A DNA stretch of 64,000 nucleotides, taken from Verrucomicrobiaceae bacterium. GTDB taxonomy: Bacteria; Verrucomicrobiota; Verrucomicrobiia; Opitutales; Intestinicryptomonadaceae. Shown one piece after another: positions 1 through 8,768 of this stretch. A model generated the notes under the pieces. It searched no databases and was not told the origin of the DNA. It saw only the letters and a list, made by a program, of their open reading frames with translations. The first letter of the stretch is position 1, and each line of letters opens with the position of its first letter. The stretch covers positions 62,001 to 126,000 of the forward strand of contig SUVO01000007.1 of the NCBI GenBank assembly GCA_015061955.1, in the 5' to 3' direction. The translations under genes were made by a program, and so were the position numbers.

Positions 1-1
1 T

Positions 2-844
2 GCAATTATCAACCCAGGCGACAAGGTTATGTATCACGAACCTTGCTTTGTGTCGTATGCACCAAGTATAAAGTTGGCACATGGTATTCCTGTACAGGTG
101 AAAACTCGTCCAGAAGACCATTTTGCTTTTAATATCGACGAAGTTAAAAAATCTTGGCAACCTGGTTGTAAGGCTATTTTGTTGAACTTTCCAACAAATC
201 CAACTGGTGGTGTGGCAGAGGCTCAGCAGTTGAAAGAGTTGGCTAAGTTTGCGCAAGAAAAAGATATGCTTGTTATCAGCGATGAAATTTATTCAGAGCT
301 AACTTACGATGGTAAGCATGTGTCGATTGCGTCTTTCGATGGTATGAAAGAGCGTACTGTATTTTTGCATGGTTTTTCAAAAGCATTCGCTATGACAGGC
401 TTTAGAATTGGTTATGCTTGTGCGCCAAAAGAAATTATAGAAGGTGCTATGAAGGCTCATCAATATGCTATAATGTGTGCGCCAATAGTATCGCAAGAAG
501 CCGCAATTGAAGCGTTGCGCAATGGTAAAAAATCAATGTTGCAAATGCGCGAGCAATATCAAAACCGTCGTGATTTTATAGTTGGTAAGTTTAATGAAAT
601 GGGTATGGATTGCCACTTGCCAAAGGGTACTTTTTATGCGTTCCCATCAATAAAAAGATTTGGAATGACTTCGATGGAATTTGCAAAATATATTCTAAAC
701 GAAGCTAAAGTTGCAGTTGTTCCTGGTTCGGCATTCGGTGAAGATGGCGAAGGTTTTGTGCGTGCAAGCTTCTCAACAAGTTATGATAATTTAGTTGAAG
801 CTTCTGAAAGAATGAAAAAAGCAATAGATAAATTACATGTCTAA
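2..844 (+). CDS. PLP-dependent class I/II aminotransferase (5' partial)
   Basis: Fold-type I, aspartate-aminotransferase-like enzyme that transfers amino groups using pyridoxal phosphate; substrate not determinable. The reading frame is open from base 2, upstream of the first in-window ATG at 29, so the N-terminal part lies outside the window and 280 residues remain. Visible family marks are NFPTNPTGG (cofactor-binding Asn), SDEIYSELTYDG (Asp and Tyr contacts) and the Schiff-base lysine in FSKAFAMTGFRIGY. The C-terminus has PGSAFGEDGEGFVRASFS, with the Arg that usually binds the substrate carboxylate. Its last 8 bases overlap the der start, so the two genes are probably cotranscribed. Family assignment is firm; the substrate is open. 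Confidence 0.93.
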   Translation, partial: AIINPGDKVMYHEPCFVSYAPSIKLAHGIPVQVKTRPEDHFAFNIDEVKKSWQPGCKAILLNFPTNPTGGVAEAQQLKELAKFAQEKDMLVISDEIYSELTYDGKHVSIASFDGMKERTVFLHGFSKAFAMTGFRIGYACAPKEIIEGAMKAHQYAIMCAPIVSQEAAIEALRNGKKSMLQMREQYQNRRDFIVGKFNEMGMDCHLPKGTFYAFPSIKRFGMTSMEFAKYILNEAKVAVVPGSAFGEDGEGFVRASFSTSYDNLVEASERMKKAIDKLHV

Positions 845-2249
845 TATTTCTAAAAGTATAGCGTTGGTAGGGCGTCCTAATGTTGGTAAAAGTCGATTGT
901 TCAACAGATTAATTGGCAGACGCGTTTCGATTGTACACGATAAACCTGGTGTTACACGAGATATTGTTGTTGAAAAGCTTTCCGATTCGCTCATTTTAAT
1001 GGATACAGGTGGTATGGGGGCAACGCCAGATATGACCGAAAAAGTTATTGCCGATGCTACTAATGAGCAAGCTAATTTTGCAATTACTACTGCCGATACC
1101 ATTGTGTTTGTTGTAGATTTACAAGCTGGCTTAACTGGTTTAGATATGGAAATAGCATCGTTGTTGCGTTCTTCGGGTAAAGATGTTATTGTTGCTATAA
1201 ATAAAGTTGATGCACCACAGCATAGTCAGTTGGCGTCTGATTTCTACTCGTTAGGCTTTAAAAATACAGTTGAAGTTTCGGCAGAACATGGCAATGGTGT
1301 TGATTCTTTAGTTTCTATGTTAGAAGCAAAATACGGAGCTTTTGATACCGAAGCTAAAAATGATGGCGAAGACAGAATAAAAATCTGTGTGGCTGGGCGT
1401 CCAAATGTTGGCAAAAGTTCAATTTTAAATCGCTTGTTAGGTGAAAAACGTTTGATAGTAAGCGATGTTGCTGGTACTACTAGGGATAGTGTAAAATGCG
1501 ATATTGATGTGCCTGTAAAAGACGGTGATACTATGAAATTCCGTATGTACGATACTGCGGGATTGCGTGTAAAACGTAAAACAAATACATCGTTAGATTA
1601 TTTATCATCGTTGCGTACACACAAAGTTATAACAGCGTGCGATGTTGTGTTTTTGGTGATAGATGCTATGGAAGGCGTTTCCGAGTTAGATAAACGTTTG
1701 GCAGGCGAGATTGCTGAAGCTGGGGCATCTATAATTGTTGTTGTAAATAAGTGGGATTACGCAGTTGAAATGTTCTCGCGCTCTACTTTGGGCAACTACA
1801 AAAATATTCAAGAGTTCGGTAAAGATTTTGAAACAGCAGTGCGTCATGAATTGCCTTTGATTGGTGATTCTCGTATATATTTTGTATCGGCAAAAAATGA
1901 TACAGGTATTGATAAACTTCCTGAGGCTGCAATGCGAATTTATAAAAAGATGAATTCTGCCGTTTCAACAGGTAAGTTGAATACTGTTATTCAAAAGTTG
2001 CTTGAGCAAAATCCACCACGTTATATTTCTGGTAAACGATTTAAAGTTTATTATTCAGTTAAGGTATCTTCTCGACCATATACAGTGCGTATGTATTGTA
2101 ATAGTACGCTGTCGTTGTCGCATATGTACCGACGTTATCTTACAAATGGTATACGCGATGCTCTAAATTTAGGTGGCGTTGCTATAAATTTGGAGCTTGT
2201 TGGTAAAGTTTCGCAAACAATACAGGAGCGTTTAAGTTCAAAAAAATGA
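837..2249 (+). CDS. der: Ribosome-associated GTPase Der (EngA)
   Basis: Essential double GTPase that acts in late assembly of the 50S ribosomal subunit. Two consecutive G domains are visible: the first with GRPNVGKS near residue 12, DTGG near 57 and NKVD near 122; the second with GRPNVGKS near 187, DTAG and NKWD. A KH-like C-terminal domain follows. Length of 470 residues is typical of the family. The start overlaps the aminotransferase by 8 bases, and the stop overlaps the fmt start as ATGA, so the three genes look like one operon joining ribosome biogenesis with translation initiation. Confidence 0.97.
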   Translation: MSNISKSIALVGRPNVGKSRLFNRLIGRRVSIVHDKPGVTRDIVVEKLSDSLILMDTGGMGATPDMTEKVIADATNEQANFAITTADTIVFVVDLQAGLTGLDMEIASLLRSSGKDVIVAINKVDAPQHSQLASDFYSLGFKNTVEVSAEHGNGVDSLVSMLEAKYGAFDTEAKNDGEDRIKICVAGRPNVGKSSILNRLLGEKRLIVSDVAGTTRDSVKCDIDVPVKDGDTMKFRMYDTAGLRVKRKTNTSLDYLSSLRTHKVITACDVVFLVIDAMEGVSELDKRLAGEIAEAGASIIVVVNKWDYAVEMFSRSTLGNYKNIQEFGKDFETAVRHELPLIGDSRIYFVSAKNDTGIDKLPEAAMRIYKKMNSAVSTGKLNTVIQKLLEQNPPRYISGKRFKVYYSVKVSSRPYTVRMYCNSTLSLSHMYRRYLTNGIRDALNLGGVAINLELVGKVSQTIQERLSSKK

Positions 2250-3199
2250 AAATAGCATTTATGGCATCTGACCCAATCGCACTTAAACCGATTGAGTTTG
2301 TGCGTAATAATCACGATTTATTATGTGTGATTAGCAACCCCGATAAACCAAAAGGTCGTGGCAAAAAGTTGTCGCCTAATGAAGTTTCGCAGTGGGCTTT
2401 GGATAATGGTGTCGAGTTGCTTCGTCCAGTTGGTAAACCCGATGATTTTGTTGTTGCACGTTTGCGAGAACTTGGTGTTGAACTCATTATAGTAATGGCG
2501 TATGGCTGTATCTTAAAAGATAATATTTTGAAGTATGGTAAGTATCCTTGTTTAAATTTACACGCTTCTATATTGCCAGAATTGCGTGGTGCATCGCCAA
2601 TCGAAACTGCTATTGCTTTGGGTAAAGATAAAACAGGGGTATCCTTAATGGCTATATCGCCAGCAATGGACGAGGGCGATGTTGCAGATGTTTGCGAAGT
2701 TGAAATATCGTATTCCGATACTTCTAAAACTTTGCGCGAAAAAATATCAGAAGCATCAGCTAAAGTTCTTGAAAAAAATCTTCCATTACTCGAAAACGGC
2801 GAATTAAAATTTTTACCACAAGATTCTTCAAAGGCAACGTATGCACGAAAACTTTCTAAACAAGATATGTATTTAGATTTTCGTAAAAGTGCCGAAGAAT
2901 TACGAAATAGAATACGTGCCTTTGGTGCGGGAATTTTTATTTACGAAAATGAAGCAATAAAAATTTTTGATGTAGATGTTGTAAGAAATGAAGAAATGTT
3001 TTCCGATTGTGGAAAAATTTTAGAAGCGTCGTCTAACGGTTTAGTTATTGCATGTTCGCATGGAGCAATACTTGCAAAAAAATTGCAACGTCCTTGTTGC
3101 AAGGTTATGAATGATAAAGATTTTTTTGCAGGTTTTAAAATGAATAAAGATTTTATTATAACTTCAGAAAATAATGTTTCATTATTGCGTAATACATAA
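2246..3199 (+). CDS. fmt: Methionyl-tRNA formyltransferase
   Basis: Formylates the amino group of Met-tRNA(fMet) from 10-formyltetrahydrofolate, the step that prepares the bacterial initiator tRNA. The catalytic block NLHASILPELRGASP supplies the Asn and His, and the downstream MDEGDV supplies the Asp. The N-terminus (MASDPIALKPIEF) matches the formyltransferase fold and the last third is the usual OB-like tRNA-binding domain. At 317 residues it is full length. The ATG overlaps the der TGA, suggesting translational coupling. def, the usual partner, is not adjacent. Confidence 0.96.
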   Translation: MKIAFMASDPIALKPIEFVRNNHDLLCVISNPDKPKGRGKKLSPNEVSQWALDNGVELLRPVGKPDDFVVARLRELGVELIIVMAYGCILKDNILKYGKYPCLNLHASILPELRGASPIETAIALGKDKTGVSLMAISPAMDEGDVADVCEVEISYSDTSKTLREKISEASAKVLEKNLPLLENGELKFLPQDSSKATYARKLSKQDMYLDFRKSAEELRNRIRAFGAGIFIYENEAIKIFDVDVVRNEEMFSDCGKILEASSNGLVIACSHGAILAKKLQRPCCKVMNDKDFFAGFKMNKDFIITSENNVSLLRNT

Positions 3200-3507
3200 A
3201 TTGAAAAAATATAAATAAAAAATAATTTTTGTGTTGCAAAAATTTTAAAAACATTGATAACTTGTAGTTATACAAACCAAAACAAATCACTACAAGTACA
3301 GCAGAGATGATTGTTAAGAATATTTTTAAAGTAGGGTCGGCATTTATTTTTGATAATGCCTCGTGTGTTTATCTCTGTAATTGTAATAATATAAGCCCTA
3401 TTGTTGATTCCTTTTTTATTTGCAGACTTCATTGTAAAAATCCTTCCATTATCGAAAAAATAGATAGTGGGGGCAATGTTAACAAATAACCAAAAGATAA
3501 AAATAAT
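3200..3507. other. Intergenic stretch upstream of the histone-like gene
   Basis: 308 bases with no convincing gene. It holds a perfect 9-bp inverted repeat (3260-3268 ACTTGTAGT, 3289-3297 ACTACAAGT, 20-base loop). A weak promoter-like pair, TTGCAA near 3235 and GATAAC near 3256, lies just before the repeat. A 60-codon ORF at 3307-3489 lacks a ribosome-binding site and a recognisable product, so I do not call it. The likely role is promoter and 5' leader for the downstream H1-like gene. Confidence 0.5.
3260..3297. repeat. Perfect 9-bp inverted repeat, possible operator or leader hairpin
   Basis: ACTTGTAGT and ACTACAAGT are exact reverse complements separated by 20 bases. There is no T-run after the second arm, so it is not a standard terminator for fmt. 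Its position about 210 bases before the histone-like ATG fits a regulator site or an mRNA leader stem; function is inference. Confidence 0.4.
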
Positions 3508-3891
3508 ATGGCAACAAAAAAAGTAGCAAAGAAAGCAGCATCAGCTAAGAAGGCTGCTCCAGCAAAAAAAGCACCAGCTAAGAAGGCTGCTCCAGCAAAG
3601 AAAGCTCCTGCTAAGAAAGTTGTAGCAAAGTCTCCAGCTAAGGCACCAGCTAAGAAGGCTGCACCAGCAAAAAAAGCTGTAGCAAAGGCACCAGCTAAGA
3701 AGGCTTGCGCAAAGAAATGTGCATGTGCAGCAAAGAAAGCAGCACCAGCAAAGAAACCTTGTGCAAAGAAATGTGAATGTGCCGCAAAAAAAGCAGCACC
3801 AGCTAAGAAGGCTTGCGCAAAGAAATGTGCATGTGCAGCAAAGAAAGCAGCACCAGCAAAGAAACCTTGTGCAAAAAAAGCTAAGAAATAA
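3508..3891 (+). CDS. Histone H1-like Lys/Ala-rich protein with Cys repeats
   Basis: A 127-residue protein made almost entirely of Lys, Ala and Pro in AAPAKKAPAKK-type repeats, like eukaryotic H1 tails and chlamydial Hc2. Such proteins bind and compact DNA nonspecifically by charge. The first half is ordinary. The second half carries regular cysteines in KKCACAAKK, PCAKKCECAAKK and ACAKKCACAAKK, repeated every 36 residues per full unit. An exact 80-bp DNA repeat underlies this, so copy number could change by recombination. It sits alone between fmt and the convergent pot operon and ends at a strong terminator. The DNA-binding role is family knowledge; a role for the cysteines (metal or disulfide) is inference. 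Confidence 0.85.
   Translation: MATKKVAKKAASAKKAAPAKKAPAKKAAPAKKAPAKKVVAKSPAKAPAKKAAPAKKAVAKAPAKKACAKKCACAAKKAAPAKKPCAKKCECAAKKAAPAKKACAKKCACAAKKAAPAKKPCAKKAKK
3688..3875 (+). repeat. 80-bp exact direct repeat inside the histone-like gene
   Basis: Bases 3688-3767 and 3796-3875 are identical. The offset is 108 bases, or 36 codons, so gain or loss of a unit keeps the frame. Each unit encodes one Cys-rich segment with KKCACAAKK. Exact identity at the DNA level points to recent duplication or ongoing homogenisation. Confidence 0.85.
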
Positions 3892-3910
3892 TTTAAAAAT
3901 AAATAAAATA

Positions 3911-3939
3911 AGCGGAGTAAATTTTACTCCGCTTTTTTT
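3911..3939. terminator. Terminator between histone-like gene and pot operon, probably bidirectional
   Basis: AGCGGAGTA pairs with TACTCCGCT (about 9 bp plus AT pairs) and is followed by seven T on the plus strand. On the minus strand it is followed by an AT-rich, T-containing run, so it may also end the convergent potABCD transcript. Confidence 0.85.
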
Positions 3940-3993
3940 ATGTTAAATTTTGAACAATTCAGAACTTTTTATTCTGTTTTTTTTTTGTGGAAA

Positions 3994-5031
3994 TTATTTT
4001 GTCATTTTAATTTCGTCCCATATATTTTGGAACTTCTTATTATCTTTTCCCATATCCATAATCAATTGACCTGTTGTATATAGAACATCTGGGAAGATTC
4101 TATCTAAGTCGATATCTTTAGCCAATGACTTGGCTTCTGGAATTGGTGCAAAAAAGCATGTAAAAGCCATATTCTTTGCTGCATTTTTTGGTTCCATAAA
4201 GAAGTTTATGAATTTGTATGCAAGGTCTTTATTTGGTGCTGTTGTTGGTATTACCATATCGTCGCAGCTAATAGATACACCTTCGCGTGGAATCATAATA
4301 TCTAAATGTTTTGCTTCTGATACAACTTGTAGTAAGTCGCCACTATAACCTTGTACTACGAGGAATTCGCCCGATGTTATACCAATCTTGTAAACTTCGT
4401 TATCGAATTTAGCCAAGTTTTTCTTCCATGCAATAATTTGGTTCTTTGCCTTTTCGAGAGCTTTGTCATCGGTATTGTTTATTTTAGAACCTGTATAGAA
4501 TAGACCAACACCAATAGTTTCGCGCATATCATCGAGGAGTGTCATGCGTCCTTTGAGATCTTCGCGCGCAAAAACATTCCACGAATTATCTAATGTTCCG
4601 AGTTTTTGTTTATTGTATGCAATGCAAGTATAACCAAGCATATATGGAATACTATATTGCATTGTTTTATCGAATGCCAAATTGGTTAGATAACGTTTGT
4701 CAATAAACTTTGAGTTTGGAATTTTCGACAAATCTAATTTTTCAATCATGTTTTGTTCAAACATGAGTTTTGCCATATAACTTGTAGGAATTATAATATC
4801 GTAGCCTGTTGCACCTGCTTTTAGTTTTGAGTACATAGCTTCGTTAGAATCGAATGTATCGACTATAACGTTACAGTTGTACGTCTTCTCGAACTCAGCA
4901 ATAAGCGTATCATCGATATAATCCGACCAAGTGTATACGTTTAAGGTAGGTTTGGAAGGTCCACACCCTACAATTAATGTGGAGAGCAACAAAGCGATGC
5001 TCGTTAATGTTTTTGTTATTATGTTTTTCAT
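3994..5031 (-). CDS. potD: Polyamine ABC transporter substrate-binding lipoprotein (PotD-like)
   Basis: Periplasmic receptor for spermidine or putrescine that delivers substrate to the PotBC permease. Residues 1-22 form a lipoprotein signal ending in IVG before Cys23, so the mature protein should be membrane-anchored. It then has the typical PotD/PotF opening LNVYTWSDYIDDTLIAEFE and the TGYDIIIPTSYM motif. Length (345 residues) fits the family. It is the last gene of a four-gene minus-strand operon, 45 bases after potC. Preference between spermidine and putrescine cannot be read from sequence alone. Confidence 0.93.
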   Translation of the reverse strand: MKNIITKTLTSIALLLSTLIVGCGPSKPTLNVYTWSDYIDDTLIAEFEKTYNCNVIVDTFDSNEAMYSKLKAGATGYDIIIPTSYMAKLMFEQNMIEKLDLSKIPNSKFIDKRYLTNLAFDKTMQYSIPYMLGYTCIAYNKQKLGTLDNSWNVFAREDLKGRMTLLDDMRETIGVGLFYTGSKINNTDDKALEKAKNQIIAWKKNLAKFDNEVYKIGITSGEFLVVQGYSGDLLQVVSEAKHLDIMIPREGVSISCDDMVIPTTAPNKDLAYKFINFFMEPKNAAKNMAFTCFFAPIPEAKSLAKDIDLDRIFPDVLYTTGQLIMDMGKDNKKFQNIWDEIKMTK

Positions 5032-5076
5032 TTTCCTTACAAGAAAAAACTATAAATTGTTTCTTATAATAAAAGT

Positions 5077-5877
5077 TTAGCTTATTATTAACGTAGATTT
5101 TTTCTTACGGGCTAGTAAGTTTCCAATTATAGCTACCGAGAATGTAACAGCCATAAATACTACCGATAACGCATTTATTATAGCTGGTGGACCATGCTTC
5201 ATCATACTATATACTTTAACGGGTAGTGTTGTACTTCCTGGCCCTCCTACAAAGAATGTAACCACAAAGTCGTCCATCGACAACGTAAACGCCATCATTG
5301 CACCTGCAACTATACCAGGCAATAACAATGGTAATATTATCTTTACAAAAATTCGTGTAGAGCTTGCCCCCAAATCTTGAGCAGCTTGTATCAGGTTGAA
5401 ATCGAAGTCTTGTAGACGTGCAAGAACGGTAAATGCTACAAAGCTTACGCTAAATGTTATATGTGCCATAATTACAGTTGCCAAGCCAAGCTCTATTTTA
5501 AGGCTCACAAACATAAGCAACAAGCTAATACCCATCAATACATCGGGCACTACCAATGGTGCATAAATTAGAGCATAGTGCAACTTTTGAGAATTACTAC
5601 GTTTGTACGCATTTAAAACCCACGCTGCAATAGTACCAATTATAGTTGAAAAGAATGTCGATGCCAAGGCAACTACAAGTGTATTCATTGTTGCATTTAT
5701 CACCGAGTGGTCTTTAAAAAGGGCAACGTACCACTTCAGCGAAAAGCCTGTCCAAGCGCCACCATATCGCGATGCGTTAAACGACATAGAAATCAACATA
5801 ACTATGGGCAAGTACATAAATATAATTACAAATATTGTAATTATCAGCGATGTAAATCTAGAGTTTGCTTTTATCAT
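5077..5877 (-). CDS. potC: Polyamine ABC transporter permease PotC
   Basis: Inner-membrane permease subunit of the polyamine importer, with about six hydrophobic segments over 266 residues. The EAA loop that contacts the ATPase is visible in QAAQDLGASSTRIFVKIILP. The start ATG overlaps the potB stop as ATGA, indicating coupled translation. Order A-B-C-D matches the classic operon. Confidence 0.94.
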   Translation of the reverse strand: MIKANSRFTSLIITIFVIIFMYLPIVMLISMSFNASRYGGAWTGFSLKWYVALFKDHSVINATMNTLVVALASTFFSTIIGTIAAWVLNAYKRSNSQKLHYALIYAPLVVPDVLMGISLLLMFVSLKIELGLATVIMAHITFSVSFVAFTVLARLQDFDFNLIQAAQDLGASSTRIFVKIILPLLLPGIVAGAMMAFTLSMDDFVVTFFVGGPGSTTLPVKVYSMMKHGPPAIINALSVVFMAVTFSVAIIGNLLARKKKSTLIIS

Positions 5878-6791
5878 TTTGAAACTCCTCTAGCTGAATT
5901 TTTATTACCCAATGTACTTTTTGTTAAACCACGTTGTTTTACCAACGCCAAAATTATAGGTATTGTTATTATTATAGACAACAATGCTGCCAACGCTGCT
6001 GCCTCGGGGAGATTTCTATATGCCGATGCTCTAATTGCTATTTTATTGCCGAGCATTTCTCCATTTACGCCACCTACTAAATCTGGAATTGCATATGCAC
6101 CCATAGCAGGTATAAGCACCACTAATATGGCTGTAAAAATACCACGTTTAATTCCTGGTATAAATACAGAATAAAATGCCTTAAAACGCGATGCGCCCAA
6201 GTCTTGGGCAGCTTCTAACAATGAATAATTGAATTTTTCGGCAGCAGCATAAATTGGTAAAATTGCAAATGGTAAACTTGTGTAAACCGAAACAATTATT
6301 ACAGCGCCAATATTGTTTAACAAGAATACATCATCGGGCAACAAACCTATTGCGATTAAACTTTTACGCAATATGCCTTCTGGATTTAACAATATACGCC
6401 ACGCAAAAATTCTGATAAGGAAGTTTGTCCACAACGGAACTATAACTGCCAATAGATACCAATATCTATATTTGGGATTTTGACGCGATATCCAATAAGC
6501 TACGGGTATCGACAACATCAAACATATTATTGTTACTACAACGCTGACCCAAATTGTACGCCAAATTACCGACACATATTCTGTACGGAGTACATTTTTT
6601 ATTGTTTGAAGTGTCCAAGTATCGTCGATGCCTCCCGATGGATCTGCTGTTTTAAAAGCGATTGCAAACACCAAAAACGAAGGTATCAAAAAAAACAAAA
6701 CCAACCACAACGTTGAAGGCATACTCAAAAGAAGCTCTGGTAAACTGAGCTTACTTTTCAACAACGGTTTGGAATATTTTTTATTATTCAT
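5874..6791 (-). CDS. potB: Polyamine ABC transporter permease PotB
   Basis: Partner permease of PotC; about six membrane segments, with the EAA loop in EAAQDLGASRFKAFYSVFIP. An in-frame TTG at 6821 inside potA would add ten residues, but the ATG at 6791 lies just after the potA stop and gives a better N-terminus (MNNKKYSKPLL), so I chose it (305 residues). No clear Shine-Dalgarno is seen at either start. The gene ends by overlapping potC. Confidence 0.93.
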   Translation of the reverse strand: MNNKKYSKPLLKSKLSLPELLLSMPSTLWLVLFFLIPSFLVFAIAFKTADPSGGIDDTWTLQTIKNVLRTEYVSVIWRTIWVSVVVTIICLMLSIPVAYWISRQNPKYRYWYLLAVIVPLWTNFLIRIFAWRILLNPEGILRKSLIAIGLLPDDVFLLNNIGAVIIVSVYTSLPFAILPIYAAAEKFNYSLLEAAQDLGASRFKAFYSVFIPGIKRGIFTAILVVLIPAMGAYAIPDLVGGVNGEMLGNKIAIRASAYRNLPEAAALAALLSIIITIPIILALVKQRGLTKSTLGNKNSARGVSK

Positions 6792-6798
6792 AGTCGGG

Positions 6799-7896
6799 CT
6801 AATCTGGCGAGTTAGATTCAAGCACAGTTACGTCGTCACGATGCCACGCAATCCAAACTTTATCACCCCAAGTTGGTTGTTTAAAGTCGAGTGCGCAACG
6901 ATTATGTTGCATTACTATATTTATACGATGTTCTTTTACACGAACCCAATATCTTGTTTGCGAGCCTTGATAAACAATATCTTCAACTTCGCCTTCGCAC
7001 ATATTTAGATTATCGTATGGTTGTTTTGCAAAAATTTCAAATTTTTCTGGACGAATACTTACAGTTACTTTTGCACCAGCATCGAGCTTTTTATCGCAAT
7101 AAGCAGGGAATTCGCCCAAGCCATTCATATCTATTTTATAATATTCCGAATCTATGCAACTACTTACTTTACCTTCAAAGAAGTTTGTATCGCCGATAAA
7201 CGACGCAACGAACTTTGTTTTTGGATTTTCATAGATTTCTGCAGGCGTACCTATTTGCTCGATTTTACCATTATTCATAACGGCAATTCTATCGCTCAAA
7301 CTCATAGCTTCGCCTTGGTCGTGCGTTACATAAATAAAAGTAGTGCCAACTTCGTCATGAATTCTATCTAACTCAAGAAGCATATACTGACGCAACTTTA
7401 AATCGAGTGCAGCCAAAGGTTCGTCGAGCAACAATAATTTAGGCTTATTTATAAGCGCTCTGGCTATTGCTATACGTTGTTTTTGCCCACCACTGATGTT
7501 ATCGGGCATACGATCGGCAAGGTCGCGCAATCTAATTATATCGAGCATATTTTCTACCATGCTCTGAACTTCTTTTTCTGGAACACCTGCTGTTCGTGGT
7601 CCAAACGCGATATTATCGCTTACCGACATATGAGGAAACAACGCGTAATTTTGAAAAACTGTATTAATTTTACGCTTATTAGGTGGCAGATTTGTTATTT
7701 CTTCGCCATCTAAGAAAATCTTTCCTACATTGGGTTCTTCAAACCCCCCAATCATTCTTAAAATAGTAGTTTTTCCGCAACCACTGGGTCCCAACAAAGA
7801 GAAGACCTCGCCGCGTCGGACATCGAAGCTGACGCCCTTTACAACGTGGTTTTCTCCAAAACTTTTTTGTACGTTCCCTAACTCAAAGAAATCCAT
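6799..7896 (-). CDS. potA: Polyamine ABC transporter ATPase PotA
   Basis: ATP-binding subunit that powers polyamine uptake. Walker A is GPSGCGKTT near residue 38, the ABC signature is ISGGQKQRIAIARAL, and Walker B is LLLLDEPLAALD. The H-loop histidine is in VTHDQGEAMSLSDR. The C-terminal ~120 residues form a TOBE-type regulatory domain (SIRPEKF). Length 365 matches E. coli PotA. First gene of the operon; the promoter should lie in the AT-rich 160 bases before it, where I see no confident -35/-10 pair. Confidence 0.95.
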   Translation of the reverse strand: MDFFELGNVQKSFGENHVVKGVSFDVRRGEVFSLLGPSGCGKTTILRMIGGFEEPNVGKIFLDGEEITNLPPNKRKINTVFQNYALFPHMSVSDNIAFGPRTAGVPEKEVQSMVENMLDIIRLRDLADRMPDNISGGQKQRIAIARALINKPKLLLLDEPLAALDLKLRQYMLLELDRIHDEVGTTFIYVTHDQGEAMSLSDRIAVMNNGKIEQIGTPAEIYENPKTKFVASFIGDTNFFEGKVSSCIDSEYYKIDMNGLGEFPAYCDKKLDAGAKVTVSIRPEKFEIFAKQPYDNLNMCEGEVEDIVYQGSQTRYWVRVKEHRINIVMQHNRCALDFKQPTWGDKVWIAWHRDDVTVLESNSPD

Positions 7897-8012
7897 TTCT
7901 ATTTACTGAAAAAATTACTATCTAGAAAATACGATTTTTCACAAAATTTAAAGCTTTTTTTTATATTTTTTTTACATTATTTACGATTATCTTTTTTTAC
8001 ATCACAAAAAAT

Positions 8013-8042
8013 AAAAGAGATGTTTTTTTAACATCTCTTTTA
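8013..8042 (-). terminator. Terminator after the giant-protein transcription unit
   Basis: AAAAGAGATGTT pairs with AACATCTCTTTT (about 12 bp) around a T-rich loop. It lies just past the end of the minus-strand gene at 8059 and separates it from potA. On the minus strand the stem runs into T-rich sequence. Confidence 0.75.
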
Positions 8043-8058
8043 TTGTAAATTTTACAGC

Positions 8059-8760
8059 TTAAAATTGAACAACGTTTACGTTCAGATTTGGTATTTCTTT
8101 ATTTGATGGATCGTATATCAACATAATACAACGTTCATCTTGTGGATAATGAACACGGCTTTTATAGGCAATTTCCCATTTACCTTTTACCTTAGCGGCA
8201 ATCAAAACAGGCGAGGCTCCTTGTTTTTTACTATCTGAAAATATTGCATTACCATTAGGGCGCAAGGCTTTCTTTTCTTCACCAAACATAAGTGCCAAAA
8301 CTCGTTTTGTCATATTCATAACAGCAACTTTACCTTTAGGAAGTTTATCGGGCGAGACATTTACTGGATAAAACGATGCTGTTCTATTCATCTTTATCAT
8401 CAAAACAAACACGTCTTGAGAGTTTGTTGGCAACTGAATTTCCGAAACAGGCGAGAACGATTTATCGGTATTATCATTACCAGTTTTTTTATACAGGGTC
8501 ATTCTACTTGGCCCCGAATAATTTATTGTAATTCTATCGTTTTCGCTATCTGAAAAATAGCTCCATGTTGCACCATTTTTGTACCAATATCTTACTTCGT
8601 TATCTGCTCTTTTAGTACTCATATTCGGACTAAAAGTACTTTTGTAAGAAAATCTACAAATCTTTATTGTAGTTGATACACTCTGTGCGTATGTCGTTAT
8701 ACAAAACGCCATAAACGCCGTTATTGCCATTATTGTTTTTATAATTGCTGAAATTTTCAT
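8059..8760 (-). CDS. Exported protein of unknown function, partner of the giant gene
   Basis: A 233-residue protein with a clear Sec signal peptide ending TTYAQS near residue 27. I do not recognise a domain. The mature part looks beta-rich, with YWYKNG, WSYFSDSENDR and a C-terminal MLIYDPSNK segment. I start at ATG 8760 rather than the in-frame TTG two codons earlier. It begins 8 bases after the giant gene and precedes a terminator, so the two form a bicistronic unit. Co-function in the periplasm or envelope is inferred from position only. Confidence 0.7.
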   Translation of the reverse strand: MKISAIIKTIMAITAFMAFCITTYAQSVSTTIKICRFSYKSTFSPNMSTKRADNEVRYWYKNGATWSYFSDSENDRITINYSGPSRMTLYKKTGNDNTDKSFSPVSEIQLPTNSQDVFVLMIKMNRTASFYPVNVSPDKLPKGKVAVMNMTKRVLALMFGEEKKALRPNGNAIFSDSKKQGASPVLIAAKVKGKWEIAYKSRVHYPQDERCIMLIYDPSNKEIPNLNVNVVQF

Positions 8761-8768
8761 TATCAATA

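Noticed and set aside
3307-3489. 60-residue ORF before the histone-like gene
   Set aside because: No ribosome-binding site, odd composition and no recognisable family; more likely leader sequence.
3719-3946. 75-codon ORF overlapping the histone-like gene
   Set aside because: It is an out-of-frame reading of the repeated H1-like sequence and runs into the terminator; composition is an artefact of the repeats.
7744-7749. C6 run in potA
   Set aside because: It encodes the Gly-Gly of IGGFEEP on the minus strand, a conserved part of PotA-type ATPases; ordinary coding sequence.
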